Positions 1 through 12,965 of a DNA stretch of 64,000 nucleotides are shown piece after piece; within the stretch, counting starts at the first letter, position 1; each line of letters opens with the position of its first letter. The DNA is from Pseudofabraea citricarpa. Lineage: Eukaryota; Ascomycota; Leotiomycetes; Helotiales; Dermateaceae. The position numbers and the translations under genes are program-made. The DNA is taken from contig JAPWGK010000004.1 in assembly GCA_029641185.1 (NCBI GenBank), positions 62,001 to 126,000 on the forward strand, in the 5' to 3' direction. The notes under the pieces are model-generated. The model had not been told where the DNA came from. It saw only the letters and a program-made list of their open reading frames with translations, and did no database searches.

Positions 1-1661
1 GCGTTTCTGCACAAGCGAACGCAAGCTCTTTAGCTACGGCCACACCGTCGTGACGCCTGACTAGATTTTTGCTTTTTGCTTTTTTTGTTCTTAGATATGC
101 ACCCGGTAAGAAGTAGGGAAGAATGCTACGTGGGTTGAACAAAGGAAGCCTCTCGTAACATGTTGCCCCATAGCACGAACAATCCTCTTTTTGAAAGCAC
201 AAAGCACAAGGTCAGCTTAGCCTCCAGAACGAACCTACCAACCAAGCCAGCCAAACCAACAGGTACTATAGGTAAACCTTGTCCACCCAATAAAGTATCT
301 CCAGTTCAAATTTTGATCAACATAATCACATACTGTACTTTAGGTCTTTAACAACTAACCCATATTCTCTCTACAGTATCCTAAATAATCAAAACATAAA
401 ACCACCCCAACTCGTTTTCTCTCCTTCCCCTCCCCCTCCAACAACACAATGCCAGTACCCACACCCACACCCTCAACCCCTGTCTCGAAGCATGCACAGT
501 GATGATGACCCGTTCGCACACCTCCTCCTGCGGGGAAAATCCAGCGCGTCCCAAGAAAAAAGAACGAGAAGAAAAAAAAGCTCCGAGCGCCCCACATCGG
601 CTTCCATTCCATGTCGATAATAAAGCCACACCTGTGTCGGGTCCAGAGTGCAAAAGCAAAAGCAAAAAAAAGCCCCCCCCCAAAAAAGAAAAGCAACAAA
701 AGAAAAAGAAGAAGAAAAGAAGAAGGCATGATGCCGAACACCCCCCTATCCTATTGTCTTCCTGCAAGTAGCCTAAACGACATCCCATCTCATGAGACCA
801 GATCGGCGATGGCGGAAGCATACTTACTTTACTGGCTTGGCTTGGATTTCACATCTCAGCCTCCCTCCATTGAGCCGCTTGCCTCCCTCTCTCCAGTACG
901 ATTACTTACCCAGGCAACCAACTACCTACCGGGGTGACAATCCATTCTTTCCATTCCCTCCTCAATCCCCTCTTTTCTTTTTCTTCTTTCAATTCCAAAA
1001 ATAAAATCCATCCCTACCATACCGTGCCGTATGCAACGAACCGCGACACACCTACTACATATGCGTATAGGTACATACACGAGCCGAGCGACGTCGCAAC
1101 TCTCGCAACCTCTCCCTCCCAACCTCACGTAGCGACCTCCTTTTTTTATTGACACGACATGCAAGAAACCGCACCCGCACGCGCACGCAGACCAACTGGT
1201 GCACAAGAGGGGAGAAGGAAGAACCATACTAGACAGTACATCGGGCACATGTTCCAAAATATGACGAGTCTTCTTTTTTCTTTCTTTTTCTTTTTTTCTT
1301 TCTTTTTTGTCACTTCGTCCACCGGCCCATCTCATAAATCAGAAACGGGAATTCTCGCAGGAGGGGGAAAGGAAAAGAAACGAAAAAGAAATCAGATGGG
1401 AGGCTCGTCATGTGACTGGGTACCAATAGATAGGACAGATACCTACTATGTACCTAGGTAGGTAACTGATAATTCGAAAGAAGAGTGACTCAACAGAACT
1501 CCGCAATCTACCTATACGTATCTAGGTATATGATTGAACAACCCATTCCCAACCCAAAAGGAAATCCAGAACGCCAAATCGGGATCCCGCATCCTCCAGA
1601 ACGCCAAAACCCTCAAACCCCAGTCCACCATGATCTAAATCTTACACGCGCGATTGATTAA
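1..1661. other. Intergenic, low-complexity region without a supported gene
   Basis: About 1.6 kb of purine- or pyrimidine-biased sequence with A-rich and T-rich tracts (for example 540-720 and 1265-1310). Open frames here are low-complexity (poly-Lys/Arg one way, poly-Phe/Leu the other) and look like no protein family. Two TACCTAGGTA-type near-palindromes lie at about 1450-1465 and 1505-1530. I see no RNA gene or promoter element I can support. Confidence 0.6.
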
Positions 1662-4058
1662 TCACCCCTGCCCGGCCGTCTCATTTCCCTCCGCAGCACC
1701 ACCACTTCCCGTCACGTCGCCGAGCCAGACCTTCCAGCCGTCCAGCTTCCCCTGCAGCCACTCCCAGAAGCTCTTCTCCTCGTCCGTCATCTCGCTCTCG
1801 TCTTCCACCACCGGTCGATCCACACTCACATCGTCCGTTTCATCCACACCCACGAGATGCGGCGGGACGACGTTGGGATCAGCTGCAGAGCTAGCCTCGA
1901 TGGGCGAGATGGAGATGACATTTGCTCCATCGTCGGTCGGCGAAGCAGCGGATGGATTAGCGTTTAGAGATTCGGCGGCAGAAGGCGCTGAAGCGGAAGC
2001 AGGTGACGGATCGGGATCCAGAGGCTCAGCGGGAGTCGTCTCGGGGCTATGGAGGCCAATGGGTTTCAAAGGCAAGCGGAGCGTCCCGTTGTTGGGCCGA
2101 GGAGTGAGATCAAGAGAATCACAAACGATATTGTACACTTCAATGTTTTCTTGCGGTCATGCGTCAGTATACAGATCAATCTCGTCTTCAGACTTGAAAG
2201 GACAGAAAAGAAACTTACGGAAAGGCTCGACCCGACTATTCGGTTCATGTGGAAAGGCTGGACCTCTAGCAATAAAGATGGCGCGCATCAGGGGATGCTC
2301 GTGGTCGTAGCCGTGTAATCCACGTGGCATATATTCAATCCCTTTGGCCTTGGAATCCTCCACATCAAAATCGGACCGTCTGACAATGGCCCAGCCAGTG
2401 GTGGGGACGATCCAGAGAGGAGCAATCCGCTCGTTCTTCGAGAAGTGATACCGTTCAGGCATATTGACATCTCGAAGATATACTTCGAATCCGGGATTGG
2501 CAGCCGCTTCCGCGGCTAGCTTATCGTACAGGCCTTGTAAGTCTGCTGGGTCCTTGGGTCGAAGACCATACAACGGCCAGCCATCAATATGCTCGATCAA
2601 ATCTGGATCGATGATATCATCCAATTGGATCAATCTTTCAACAGACGTGGTAGCCATGCCATGATCGGAAACGACAACAACGTTCACGATATCGGTCAGA
2701 TTCCTTTCCTCTAGTCCCTTGAAGAGATCATCAAGCATAGTATCAACGTCCGTGATAATGGTCCGGATTTCAGTGCTGTTTGGTCCGTATAAATGGCCAG
2801 CTGCATCCACATTAGGCACATACGCAGCAATTAACTGCGGCCTCATATCAGGTATCAGTGCTGTCGGGTCTTCCACACCAGGCTTATCCAGGAGGCCTAG
2901 TACTCGTGAGACCTTGTTCGATAACAATTCGTCCCCGTTGTACTTGTCCAGGAAAGCCGGCTCCAATCCCATGATATGTGCTTCGCTACCTGGCCACATG
3001 TGAATGGCTGTCCTGATGCCCTGGCTTTCAGCTGTCACCCACAACGGTTCTCCGCCCCACCACTTGGGCTGCATTGCATTTCCATGCGTATAGAAAAATT
3101 CGTCGTGGAGGTCGGCATCCCAGAATGTGTTTCCCACAACACCGTGCGACTCGGGATACAAACCAGTGACGAGCGTGTAATGATTCGGGAAGGTGACTGA
3201 AGGGAAACTTGGATTCATGTACACAGGTGAGACTCCTTCCTCGACAAAGGCATTCAATCTCGGCGTGATCCCTCTCTTCAAAAAGTCGGCACGGAATCCA
3301 TCCAGGCTTATCAAGATAGTGGTCGGTGCGAACAGAGCTGTCCCATTACTCAAAAATGTCTGACCAGCCTTGACTTTCCGCTGCTTTAAGGAGAGCTTCC
3401 AGGCCACCAAGACAATGATTGAGAATCCAACCACGATCAAGAGGTATATGAAACACCACAACCACCAATTCTTGCGGCGTTGAGATTTCTCGTCCCGCAA
3501 CCCCAGCAAACCTCGTCGATCGATTTCGTCGCTACCTTCGGTTTCGCTGCTCTCGCCAGTTGCACTTCCTTCTCTAAGACCGCCCTCCTCCATCTCATAC
3601 ATCAAACCACCATCTTCTCCATGCGAAGCCTCCGTCATCAGCTTGTCTTTTTTCTTCTGTCGTCTGGCCCGTCTCTGCTTCCTCCGTTCCCTCCTCCCAC
3701 TGCCAATCTCCTTCATCTCTTCCTGCTCGACCGCACCAGACTCCACACCGGGCAATTGGCTGTAGCTCTTCGAGAATAGCTTCTTTAATTGATTGGGCAT
3801 TGCCAGTCCACTGCCCCTCCGTTCTCGCTGCCGCCGACTCTCTTCCAGCAGGCGATCCCGCTCCTCCTCCTCTTCCAACACGGTCCTGTCATGCTGTCGT
3901 ATATCGGCGCTGCTTCGAGCGCGCATCATGACCTGGTCATCTTCGCTATCCGTGTCCTGGTCACTGCGGTCGCTGTGGATGCTCGAGGCGTCGTCGTCGT
4001 ATCCTGACGGCGAGAGGAGCGATGCATCGCGATCCTTTTTCAGTTTCTGGGCCGGCAT
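1662..4058 (-). CDS. NPP1: Type II membrane ectonucleotide pyrophosphatase/phosphodiesterase
   Basis: Two exons, 4058-2219 and 2149-1662 (GTAAGT...AAG/AAAA), joined in frame to 775 aa. Residues 1-195 are a charged, low-complexity cytosolic tail; 197-220 is a single membrane anchor; the rest is an alkaline-phosphatase-superfamily NPP domain facing the vacuole lumen or outside. Visible NPP signatures are ILISLDGFR with metal-binding Asp about 253, the nucleophile Thr about 289 in VTFPNHYTLVTG, VPNVDAAGH, VVSDHGM, and HGYDHEHPLMRAIF near the end of exon 1. Exon 2 restores the family motif IEVYNIVCD...PNNGT, which supports the splice. The family hydrolyses nucleotide pyrophosphate and phosphodiester bonds; yeast Npp1/Npp2 are linked to phosphate starvation. 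Length fits fungal members (about 700-800 aa). An acidic, Pro/Ala-rich tail follows the NPP core. Confidence 0.93.
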
Positions 4059-5097
4059 CTTGGAGCGTCACTGGGGCTGAGAATGACCAGGCGTGTTTGC
4101 GACGGCAGCATCATTCGTTGCTTGCGAAAAGAAATGAACAAGTCGTCGTGTCTGTTCCACTATTTTGGCTGATTTGGGGTCGAAAGCCTGAGAGGCGAGG
4201 CATAAATGGCTAGCCTCGTCCCAAGCACCTGCAAGTTTCCATTTTCTCCAGCCTTGTACCCCATCCTCTGCCAATGCCAACAAAGCTTGATATACTTCAC
4301 ACGCTGTAGCGAACTGCTACGCTACAGTACAGCTATCTCCAATACTTGGCCTGGGCTTGTCTATCATCCGAACCAACAAGCTTCACAAGGTGGAGACGTG
4401 CTGATGACATACCATCAAAGCCGATGAGTCGGTGTGTAACCAGCCAGTGAGCACCGGATGAGCAGGACATTGCCGACAAGATGCAAAGACAAGAAATACC
4501 TCACGATAACCTCCAACTTCAAAGCAGAATGACGGTTCTTCTCGTCATTTGCGAGAAAGTAAGGTTCGTACAGTTTGTAGCACAGCCTCTTCTTGTTTGG
4601 CCAGAGGGTCGAGCTCGCGCGCACATCCCGCTTGTCCCACGATGCTTGGCGCTGAGGCATTTTTATATTCCCCTCATCCATCACCATCCCAACCCAAGTG
4701 ACAGAAGGCAAATCCCGCATACTGTAGGTAGTTCCACACGAGAGCATGGGGCTGTGGCAGGTGGTGGGGAATTTAGACTTTGCTGGACAAGTATATTTCT
4801 ACCTTTCCCTTTGACCTTGGAAACAATACTCGTCGCTTCATAACTACCTGCTACTTCTGTCCTCTCTCTCTGTCTTCAGACAAGAAGATTCTGTTTCTCT
4901 TCCCATTCATCATATCCCGGACTCTTACCCACTCACAAGATGGAGCCTGTTTCGTGCCTCATGATGGGACTGGGACTGGTCATCAGTTTCATCATGTTGG
5001 AATTCCTCTGACAGTATATTTGTACAGCTAAAATAAAGGTATCATCAAAATCTCCATTCCGACTACATCGCTAATGACCAACAACAGCATCCGAGGT
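4059..5097. other. Intergenic between NPP and permease
   Basis: Contains the 5' flank of the pyrophosphatase and the 3' flank of the permease. Short open frames at 4415-4843 on both strands have no family resemblance, no splice partners and no coding-like composition. Nothing else is supported. Confidence 0.5.
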
Positions 5098-7013
5098 CTA
5101 TCGAACCTCGTTGGTGATGTCTGTTTCTCCTTCCATTGCTAGCTTTTTGGACAAGCCTGGATTGTCGTGGTCGCTAGAGCTATCTTTCCCCTCGATACCT
5201 TCCACTACATTTCGCCCCAGCATCATGTGCTCGACGTTTATAACTGGTCCATGGAACCCTTGTTTGTGTCAGTATTGGGCATACCAACCACGAAGAACAT
5301 CACCAGGGCTTGACTTACATTTATGGGCACTCACGAACCACCATACAATCACAAACAACATTCTGAGGACAGTTAGCAACAGAGAACAAAGAGTCCAGCA
5401 GATGCAGAACTTACGGTACACCATATACAACAATGGTCCAGTTCATCAGCTCGGCTGTAAGATTGGCATTCTTGACAGACGGGAAGCAAAGTATAGGCAT
5501 CATGACAAGGATGAAAGAGCAAGCAATATATCCTACCGGCTTACTGAATTTCCCCAAGTGCCATGGACCCCGACGGAAGCGATCTCCAACAAAGAAAGTT
5601 TTGATGAAGATGGGGATGGTGAAGGCGACATACGCAGCAATCGCACCGACCGAGAAGATGGCCCCGATGGCGATGGATCCCCCAAAGATGAGGAACAACA
5701 AGCAAATGCCGATGCTTGTATTGAACCAAACGGCATTGACTGGGGTCAACGTATGCTTGTTGACCCTCTTGATCCAGAACGAGGCAGGGAAACAATCATC
5801 GCGAGCATATGCGAAAGTGACTCTGGATGCGGCGACCATGCATCCCTGGCCCATAAAGAAGCCACACATGATGGTGAGCGACAGTGCAGCCAAAGCAACA
5901 TTCTTTGGCACCACCTGGACTAAATAAGAAGCCCATGGCTGACCAAGTTCAGACCCAATGACCTCGTCAATATCAATGACGGTATATGCAACGACCAGTT
6001 GCAGCGCCCAGCCCATGAGACCTCCAATTCCAGCAGTCATGACAATGGCGCGAGGCGATGCAACTGCTGCGTTACTGCACTCTTCCGATAGATGGAAAGG
6101 AGCGTCATATCCCGACATGGTCCAGATAATGGCAATAAACGACATCAGCACTGCGATTCCATCAGGCCAATCAGTGCCATTCTGGACACTCCAGACTTCA
6201 GAAGACGGATGGAACTTTGGACCGCCCATTCCCGTAACGGATGCTGGAATCAAAATGATGACGACCACCAGAGCAATGATGTTCAACGTCGACCCATACG
6301 AATTGAACCTCGCAATCCACAAGGTCGGCATGCTAGAAATTCCCGCATGAATTATCAGGATGAACAGAGTAAGGAGGAATGTCTGGTAATTTGTCGGGAT
6401 ATATGAAGGGTGCGTGATAGAGGCGGCTGCGAGAATCATGGCCGCGAGAGCATAGTCGACGGATGGTGCACCTGTAATCTGACACATCCAATTCGACCAG
6501 CCCGTCAACCAAGCCGCGAAAGGGCCCCAACCCGGTGGTGCTAGAACAGCAGAGGCATAATACAAGCCACCACTGTGAACAAAAATCAAAAAGAATTAGC
6601 AAATGGCCTTATCGAGGGTTGGTGAGTAGGTCAGGTACATACCTCGTAGGCATACTCGAGCAGAGCTCAGCCATGCCCAACGCAACACATTGGATAAAAA
6701 CCCACGAGATCAGCCAACCCCAGACCATGCCACCTCGCCCCGCATAGCCCATGCCATAATACAGCGTGCTCGCAAAACTCGGCAATAGACCCAGCACGGC
6801 GAAGGAGACGCAAAAGGTCGTCCACAGCGAGAACTCGCGCTTGAACTCCTGCTTGTAACCCAAAGCAACGAGGGCCGATTCGTCGGCGCTCAGCCCTGCC
6901 ATGTTGATGGGCACGTCGCCCTCGGGCATGACGGACGTCACGGACGGCTTGCGTGGATCGTGGCCGTGGCCATAGTGCGGCTGGACGACGTTGTGGTGAT
7001 GGGTTGCTGCCAT
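5098..7013 (-). CDS. APC-superfamily amino acid/GABA/choline-type permease
   Basis: Four exons: 7013-6643, 6572-5415, 5362-5319 (44 nt) and 5258-5098, 577 aa. The ATG at 7013 is used; an in-frame GTG six bases upstream is not a credible start. Joining exons 1 and 2 gives SSMPTSGGLYYASAVLAPPG, the classic fungal amino acid/choline permease (AAT/ACT) motif. Exons 3 and 4 give WWFVSAHKWFHGPV, the usual C-terminal end of Hnm1/Uga4-like carriers. About 12 hydrophobic segments run from residue ~60 to ~520, with YARDDCFP in the loop after TM8. The carrier should import an amine, GABA, choline or amino acid across the plasma membrane by proton symport; the exact substrate cannot be read from sequence. 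The N-terminus is hydrophilic and His-rich. The short third exon is easy for gene callers to miss. Confidence 0.92.
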
Positions 7014-9119
7014 TGCCACGGACTGTTCTGCTTGACTTGACCTGACTACACTGGCGGGAGGGGAAGACGTGGACGTGGGCGGGATCGGGCATTACTTATA
7101 TGCAATGCAGTTGCAATACATGTCGCACGCGGCTAGTAAGCTCTCGCTATCTCTCTCTCTGTCTATCTGTCTGTCTATCGTTCACGCATATGCAAGAGGC
7201 TACAGGGGAACGGCCTGGCCTGGTCGTCGTGGTGGAGGGCATTCCATGTAGCTAGTGACGCTTCCGGAAGGTTTAGCCAGAGGCGAGAGCGACGAGAGAT
7301 AATGGTGGAGGATTGACTTCCCTGGCCCTATTCCCAGATCAAGCCCCCATGCCAATTGCGAAAGTCATTTCTCTTATCTCTTGGGGGACGAGGAGGGTTT
7401 CTACTTGATTACCTACAGTAGCTTGACTAAATGTTTGAACATGTCTATCGTACTCACTCTGACTCTCCATATCCCTCTTCTTTGCTGTCTCTCTCTTATT
7501 GCTCTGGTACCGGTACAGGATAAATGCCATCTCATCTCTGTTATCTATGGCGTGGTATACGGTAGGCATGGCATGTAATATTCCGGCCGCACCGCACCCC
7601 GCCCCGTCGCAAGCGATGCAGGGTAGAAAGGCTTGATTAGTGGATTAAGGCTATCACGAAGACCACATTCTTATCTCCCGCATTCTGTCTTCTCTTTTCT
7701 TCCTGCATCTGGTTTTCTCTCTTTGTCTTTTTTTTTTTATACTATAGATCAATCTATCTCTCTCTAGTTCATATCCTCTAACCTACCAATAAACCCCTAA
7801 GAAGATTCCCTTGACCTTATCCTTATCCTTATCTCGACGCTTATCTATCTCCCCCACCTCCCTTCTCCTCCTATCCACCACAGACAGACAGATAGACAGA
7901 CAGACAGCGGCACGGGAACTTACTTGCTCACTGTAACAAACTATAAACAAACAACTCCAGCCACAGGATTCCTAGCGGCGTGCAGCCACACGCGGGAGCT
8001 GGAACTGATATCCATATCCATATCTATCCATATCTATCTCTATCTCGCCTCGTTACGTAAAGCCTTCTCGGTTCGTGCTGTGATTGTGGTTGTGGTCGTG
8101 GTCGAGATTTTATCTGTTCTCGGCTTAGCTTCTTTCTTTGGTGGGGACGACGGGAGACGGGAGATGGGGCGAGCGGGTAGGAGGGTAGGGTAGGGTAGAG
8201 AGAGGGGGGTCGATCGACGACGGTGACGGTACCTTTGGTACTATTTATTGTCTTCGTAGAGCAAGTATGCCCTACTCGCCCGCCTGTTGAGGTAGATGGT
8301 AGATGGTAGATAATAAACAGAAACTTGGCAGGGACTTGGAAATACATAGCGCGCGCGCTGATCTTTCTCTCCTCTTGTTTTTTTCTCTCTCTTCTTTCTC
8401 TCCTTCTGAGTTTTCCTGGTGGGGGGTTTTTTTTCTCCGTGTGTTCTATCGCTTGCGGTCGTCTCTTCGGGTGACGTTCTAAGAGCGAGGGAGTAATCAT
8501 TCGCAGAAAGGACTAAGTCGCTTGCTCTTATAATATCCTCCTCTTCTTTGGTTTTGTCTAGCACGTGTGCTTTTCTTTAGAGAGGTCTGTTTTCATAATA
8601 TTTCTCGTGTCGAGTTAGGGCAGAAAGCAAGAGAAAGAAAAAGAAGAGCTAGAATCTACATATTTTTGCCGGTTAGATTTTAGAAGGCGAGGATACTTAA
8701 TCCACCTTTTAGAGAATAAGAAGACTCTCGAATTTATACTTGTTTACTTCACTATTAGATAACTTAGAAGCAATAGTTATAAGTATAGATTATCAGACTC
8801 CTTCCTCATCCGGTCGGTTACTTCGCAGATAAAGCAGGTTACATTTTAGTATTTAGCTAAGTTTATTCTTGTATGACGGATACATTTACTCGAGCTTCGG
8901 TTTCCTTCAGCTTAACACAAGTAAGAAGAGAGAGAGGAAAAGAGAAAATATATCGCCCAATTCGTTTCTATATCCCAATTTGTTATGCCGTCCTGCGGCA
9001 CAAAGACAAGTCTAAAGTACTTCATAGTCCCTTGACATAAACCTGCAACGCCTGAGTTCCCTAGCCAGCACATCATGTCATACCATCGTAACCTCGTCGG
9101 TTCAATCACAACGCACCAT
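7014..9119. other. Intergenic with pyrimidine-rich microsatellites
   Basis: About 2.1 kb between the tail of the MFS transporter and the permease start. It holds TCTC/TCTG/TATC-type simple repeats (7150-7180, 7680-7720, 7880-7910, 8010-8045) and an AT-rich stretch at 8600-8900. Open frames at 8024-8564 on the minus strand are Arg/Pro/Ser-rich translations of simple repeats and are not called. Confidence 0.55.
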
Positions 9120-11119
9120 CTACCCCGCACAATACGTACTCCGCGCTCTCATGCGCTGTCCATAAACCCACAACAAGACAGGCGAGACAAGACCAACTCC
9201 AATAGAGACGAAAGCGAGCACGCTCGTACCCCAACCAACGCCCAAGCGGCCATACATAGCCGGGGCGAAGAGAGGAAAGCCAAAGCCGGCCAGGGTACGG
9301 ACGAAGGCAGCAGAGCCCGTAGCCGACGCGGCATATCGCGTATAGGCATCGACGATATAGCTCTGGGCGCACTGGAAGCTGATGATGCAGCCCGTGGCGA
9401 AGATCAGGGCACCGATGTTGGGCCCGATCCAGTGCGTTCGGCTCTCGGCCGTCCAGCCGTAGATCAGCAGCCCGATGGGCACGAGCATGCCTCCGGGCAC
9501 CATGAGAGGCACGCGGAACTCGGGCCGGCCTGGCTCGTCGTAGTATATCTTCAATCGCGCGTAGATCTGGATACGTGTCAGCAGTGGATAAATGCAACCT
9601 GTGGAGTGTGACTTACCTTGTCGATCATGGGCGCGCAGATCTGCAGACCCAGGGCAAATCCGATGCCCAGCGAGATGTAGTTCAGACTCGCTTCGCTTAC
9701 AGACATGCCGTAGGATTGCTCAAAGACCATCGGGAACGTGGCAAGGCTTTTCTCAGGTATGTACGTTAGATGACCGCATGAAGCTGTCTGATGTACAAGG
9801 ACACTCACACAAGATACATGAGCCCGTAGATGTAAGCTCGGTACAGCGCCAAGGCCTGGATGGCAGGCTGCGTAGCGAGCATGATGAAGGGCCGCACGAG
9901 GTTCTGTCGAAGGATATGCCAGAAAGTACGACCGGGCTCTTCCCACTTGGTGTGCAGCGAAGTCTTACCCGTGTCGCGGCGTAGCCTGCGGGCTTTCAGC
10001 AGCAGAATCTTAGGGCCGTAGGTTTCCTTGAGAAAGAGGAAGGCCAGGATTTGGATTCCGACGTCGACGATGGACGTCCCCCAGAAGATCCAGCGCCACG
10101 TCGTAGCCTGCGTGACCTGACCACCGACTGCGAAATCGTTAGCACTTGACTGTTAGAATTTGCACTTTTGGCTGCTTTACCAATTGGTCCCACGACCATG
10201 CCCATGAACGGAGCGAGGCTGTAGATAGCCAACGCTTTACCACGCTCCTCTGCCCGCCAGCAGTCGCTAAGAACACCACCTCCCAACTAAGATGCGTGAG
10301 TTAACGTGTAGAGCTACTTGGAATGGGAGAGAAAACGCACAGATTGAGGAGCACTTCCGCCCAGACCGCTGAGGAATCTAAAGGCCATCATCTGCTCCTT
10401 CGTCTGGGCAAAGCCGCACGCGAGATTGAAGATCAGGAACTCCATGTTCGCGCACTGCATCACCGACACGCGCCCATACATCTCAGATAGCGGTCCCAGA
10501 AGGAAGGGCCCGATGGCGTACGCGATCAGGAAGATGGACATCACGAGTGCTTCTTCAATGCTCGATGTGATCTTGTACTCGCGCGCGATGGACGGCAATG
10601 CGGGTGCGATCATCGTTGACGCGAGAGGGGAGATGAAGGTGAAGGAGGCGATCAGCAGCGTCGCCGTCCATTTTTTGGGACGTTTCCAGTTTAGGGGGTT
10701 TGTGGGATCGTCTGGTCCGGACCATGTTACCTGAGATTTGTCAGCTGTGTTGTTCTTTCTAAACGGGTTACAATAAAAGTTGAACGATTCAAGACGTGGC
10801 AGAGTTAAGATGGATCGGGGATTGGCCGTGCAGGTAAGCATAAAGTCGATGGCTTTACCGACTTTCAAAAAGCAGCTTTGCTATTGACAATAATGCTCGT
10901 TTGACTTTAGGAGTGCTTCATTGCTCGGGGGTCAATCAATGTCAGGAAGGCTGTAAAACATACCAGATCAGTATCAGTATCCTCTCGATTTATCAATTGC
11001 AACGTATGACGATCGACTTCACTCGATGGTACGGCAGATCTATCTTCAACCGACAGTCTGGTGTCTAGCGAGTCGCCATCGCCAAGCTCCAGATCACGAT
11101 GCTCATTCGGCTGCAACAT
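9120..11119 (-). CDS. DHA1-family MFS drug/proton antiporter
   Basis: Six exons: 11119-10964, 10730-10341, 10286-10181, 10127-9809, 9746-9617 and 9566-9120, 515 aa. All joins keep frame and restore family motifs: DLVTWSGPDDPTNPLNW (N-terminal DHA1 box), GPLSEMYGR (MFS motif A between TM2 and TM3), FLSGLGGSAPQSLGGGVLSD (TM4/motif B region), GMVVGPIVGG (motif C region), and QATTWRWIFW after TM5-6. The relatives are Flr1/Mdr1/Tpo-like 12-TM exporters of the plasma membrane that expel drugs, fungicides, toxins or polyamines by proton exchange. Substrate is unknown. The first 50 residues are acidic and cytosolic. The start is the ATG at 11119; an upstream TTG frame extension is not needed. Intron 1 is long (about 233 nt). 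Confidence 0.92.
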
Positions 11120-12965
11120 AGGAGGTGATTTCAAACTGTAAAGGTTCGGTTCTTCAATTCAAATAACACTAAAATGATCAGATAAAACGAATGTATTGAC
11201 GAATTCAGCGAGTGAGTTGAGAATGAAGATGATAGCAAGACGCCGTCGTGATGGACGTTATATACATTATTTGGCGACATGGAAACATCCAACATCCAGC
11301 GTGCTCGCGTGCACTGCAACTCGAATTGGAAACGTCTCGTGTGACCAATGAGGCGTCTGTGGCAGTGTTCCTGGCCGACAAAAAGACAGCGCAGGGAGAC
11401 TCGTAATCCAAGCTGTCTTGGACTTCTTGTTTCCTCGATTAAAGTTGGGATCCCCACACGCTCGCTTGCTGTCATTCGCCTATCGAGCTGTCAAGAAGGC
11501 TAAATCACTCAGGGCTGTTATCTGACACCTGTACGAGGTCTATGTTGGGATAAGAAGCTGCATGTCTGAGCCTTGCTACTCCCTGCCTTCTTGGGACTTG
11601 TGAAGGGTCCACACTGCACTGTACGTGAGAAAGCTTGGCTTGCTACTCGGTGCGCTTCCGCTTGCTCCAAATCACCAGATTTGAAGCCTCGTTTACCACT
11701 CCCATGAAACTCTCAATTGATGACTATTCTTTCTTCTTAGTGGCTACCGGACCTTGACTTTGGTGCTCGGCGACCTGCAGGGAAAGGCCTCCACAAAAGT
11801 GAAAGACTCCAAAAATAGTAATGGGGATTGCATCTGAGTGATTTCATTTTGATGATGATGGCACGAGTAGAATGAAAATCACCACCTTGCGCGGGAGGCA
11901 TCCATATTTTTGGGGAAGATCTTCAAATCCCCGCGCCAAAATTCCGGTTTCGGTCCCGCAGGTATTGAGATTTTGGAGGTGGATTCCTAACAATCGCGAT
12001 CATCATTCTAGAAGCGTGACAAGCGTTTGCCGAGCTTACGCAAGGAGGCGAGGTGTTTGCCGAGCATTACGCAAGCCCTTAGCCGACGATCCGTCACTGC
12101 TTCTGCAACATCAGATAAGTCTAACTCTTATCGAGGAGACGCCAATCAGCAGGAACCGCGAGCCTGAGAAATCTGGAGTGGCCTGACTGGTTCCTACCCA
12201 ACCCTGGCTCCGTTTCACCCGAAGTACATACGGTACTGTACACATGGCGGCTTTGGGATAGCGTCCGCAAGCTGCCCAGTCAACCAGCCATCCTGGGCAG
12301 CTGTCCGAAGCCTTAGGACCACAAGGGCACTTTGAGCTCCTCAGTTGCGGCTTAGACGTGGTAAAGTCTTATTTCGTGCCTCAGAATCCGGGACTTTCTC
12401 GAATACGACCTTTGTCTCTAGCCTCAGATCGTCAGCAGATGCCGAATAGGCTGAAGCAAGCTTCTTAGGCGACTTCTATCACGATCGCGACAGGAACCAG
12501 AGTTTAAAGGCTATGTGCACTTGCCTGCTGCCCCAAACCTGTTTCCATCTATTTCCTCAGGCAGGCAACGTCATCTCATGGCTTGGATACAGACGGCTCT
12601 TGTGACCACTAAACAGTCTGATGATTCTCATGTTGTACATCAAAAACTGTGCTGGGTAGAATCATCTTCTATTCTTAGAGTGAGATGAAATGGAAAGAAC
12701 GCGAATGCATTACGAGATCTAGGCAATAGATAGCCACAATTATCGATGAGCCACAAGACATGCAGTGTCTTTGCGTTGGAAAGGAATGAAGCAACTTACA
12801 TATAATAACCGTGTCTTGACCATGGTTCCTTGCAATAGACCATCAGACAAACCAACACTCGCTCAGCTCACAAGATATCCGCACTCGTTTCCAGCCCCAA
12901 CACACTCGCTGAATCCTTTTTGACTTCAGTACTATCACGATCCTGTCTCTTTCTCTGAATCTAAA
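11120..12965. other. Divergent intergenic region between transporter and glycerate kinase
   Basis: About 1.85 kb shared upstream region of the MFS transporter (-) and the glycerate kinase (+). The sequence is of ordinary composition. Open frames at 11131-11475 (-) and 11872-12186 (+) show no family features. I cannot support individual binding sites. Confidence 0.5.

Noticed and set aside
355..1461. Several overlapping frames of 90-146 codons on both strands
   Set aside because: Poly-Phe/Leu and poly-Lys products of purine or pyrimidine tracts; no splice structure and no family match.
4415..4843. Opposed 110- and 120-codon frames
   Set aside because: No family features, and they overlap each other in intergenic sequence of ordinary composition.
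8024..8564. Long minus-strand frames (158 and 107 codons)
   Set aside because: They translate simple pyrimidine repeats into Arg/Lys/Pro/Ser-rich strings and have no conserved pattern.
11131..11475. 114-codon minus-strand frame upstream of the MFS transporter
   Set aside because: Lies in the transporter's 5' region, lacks family features and a believable end; more likely leader sequence.
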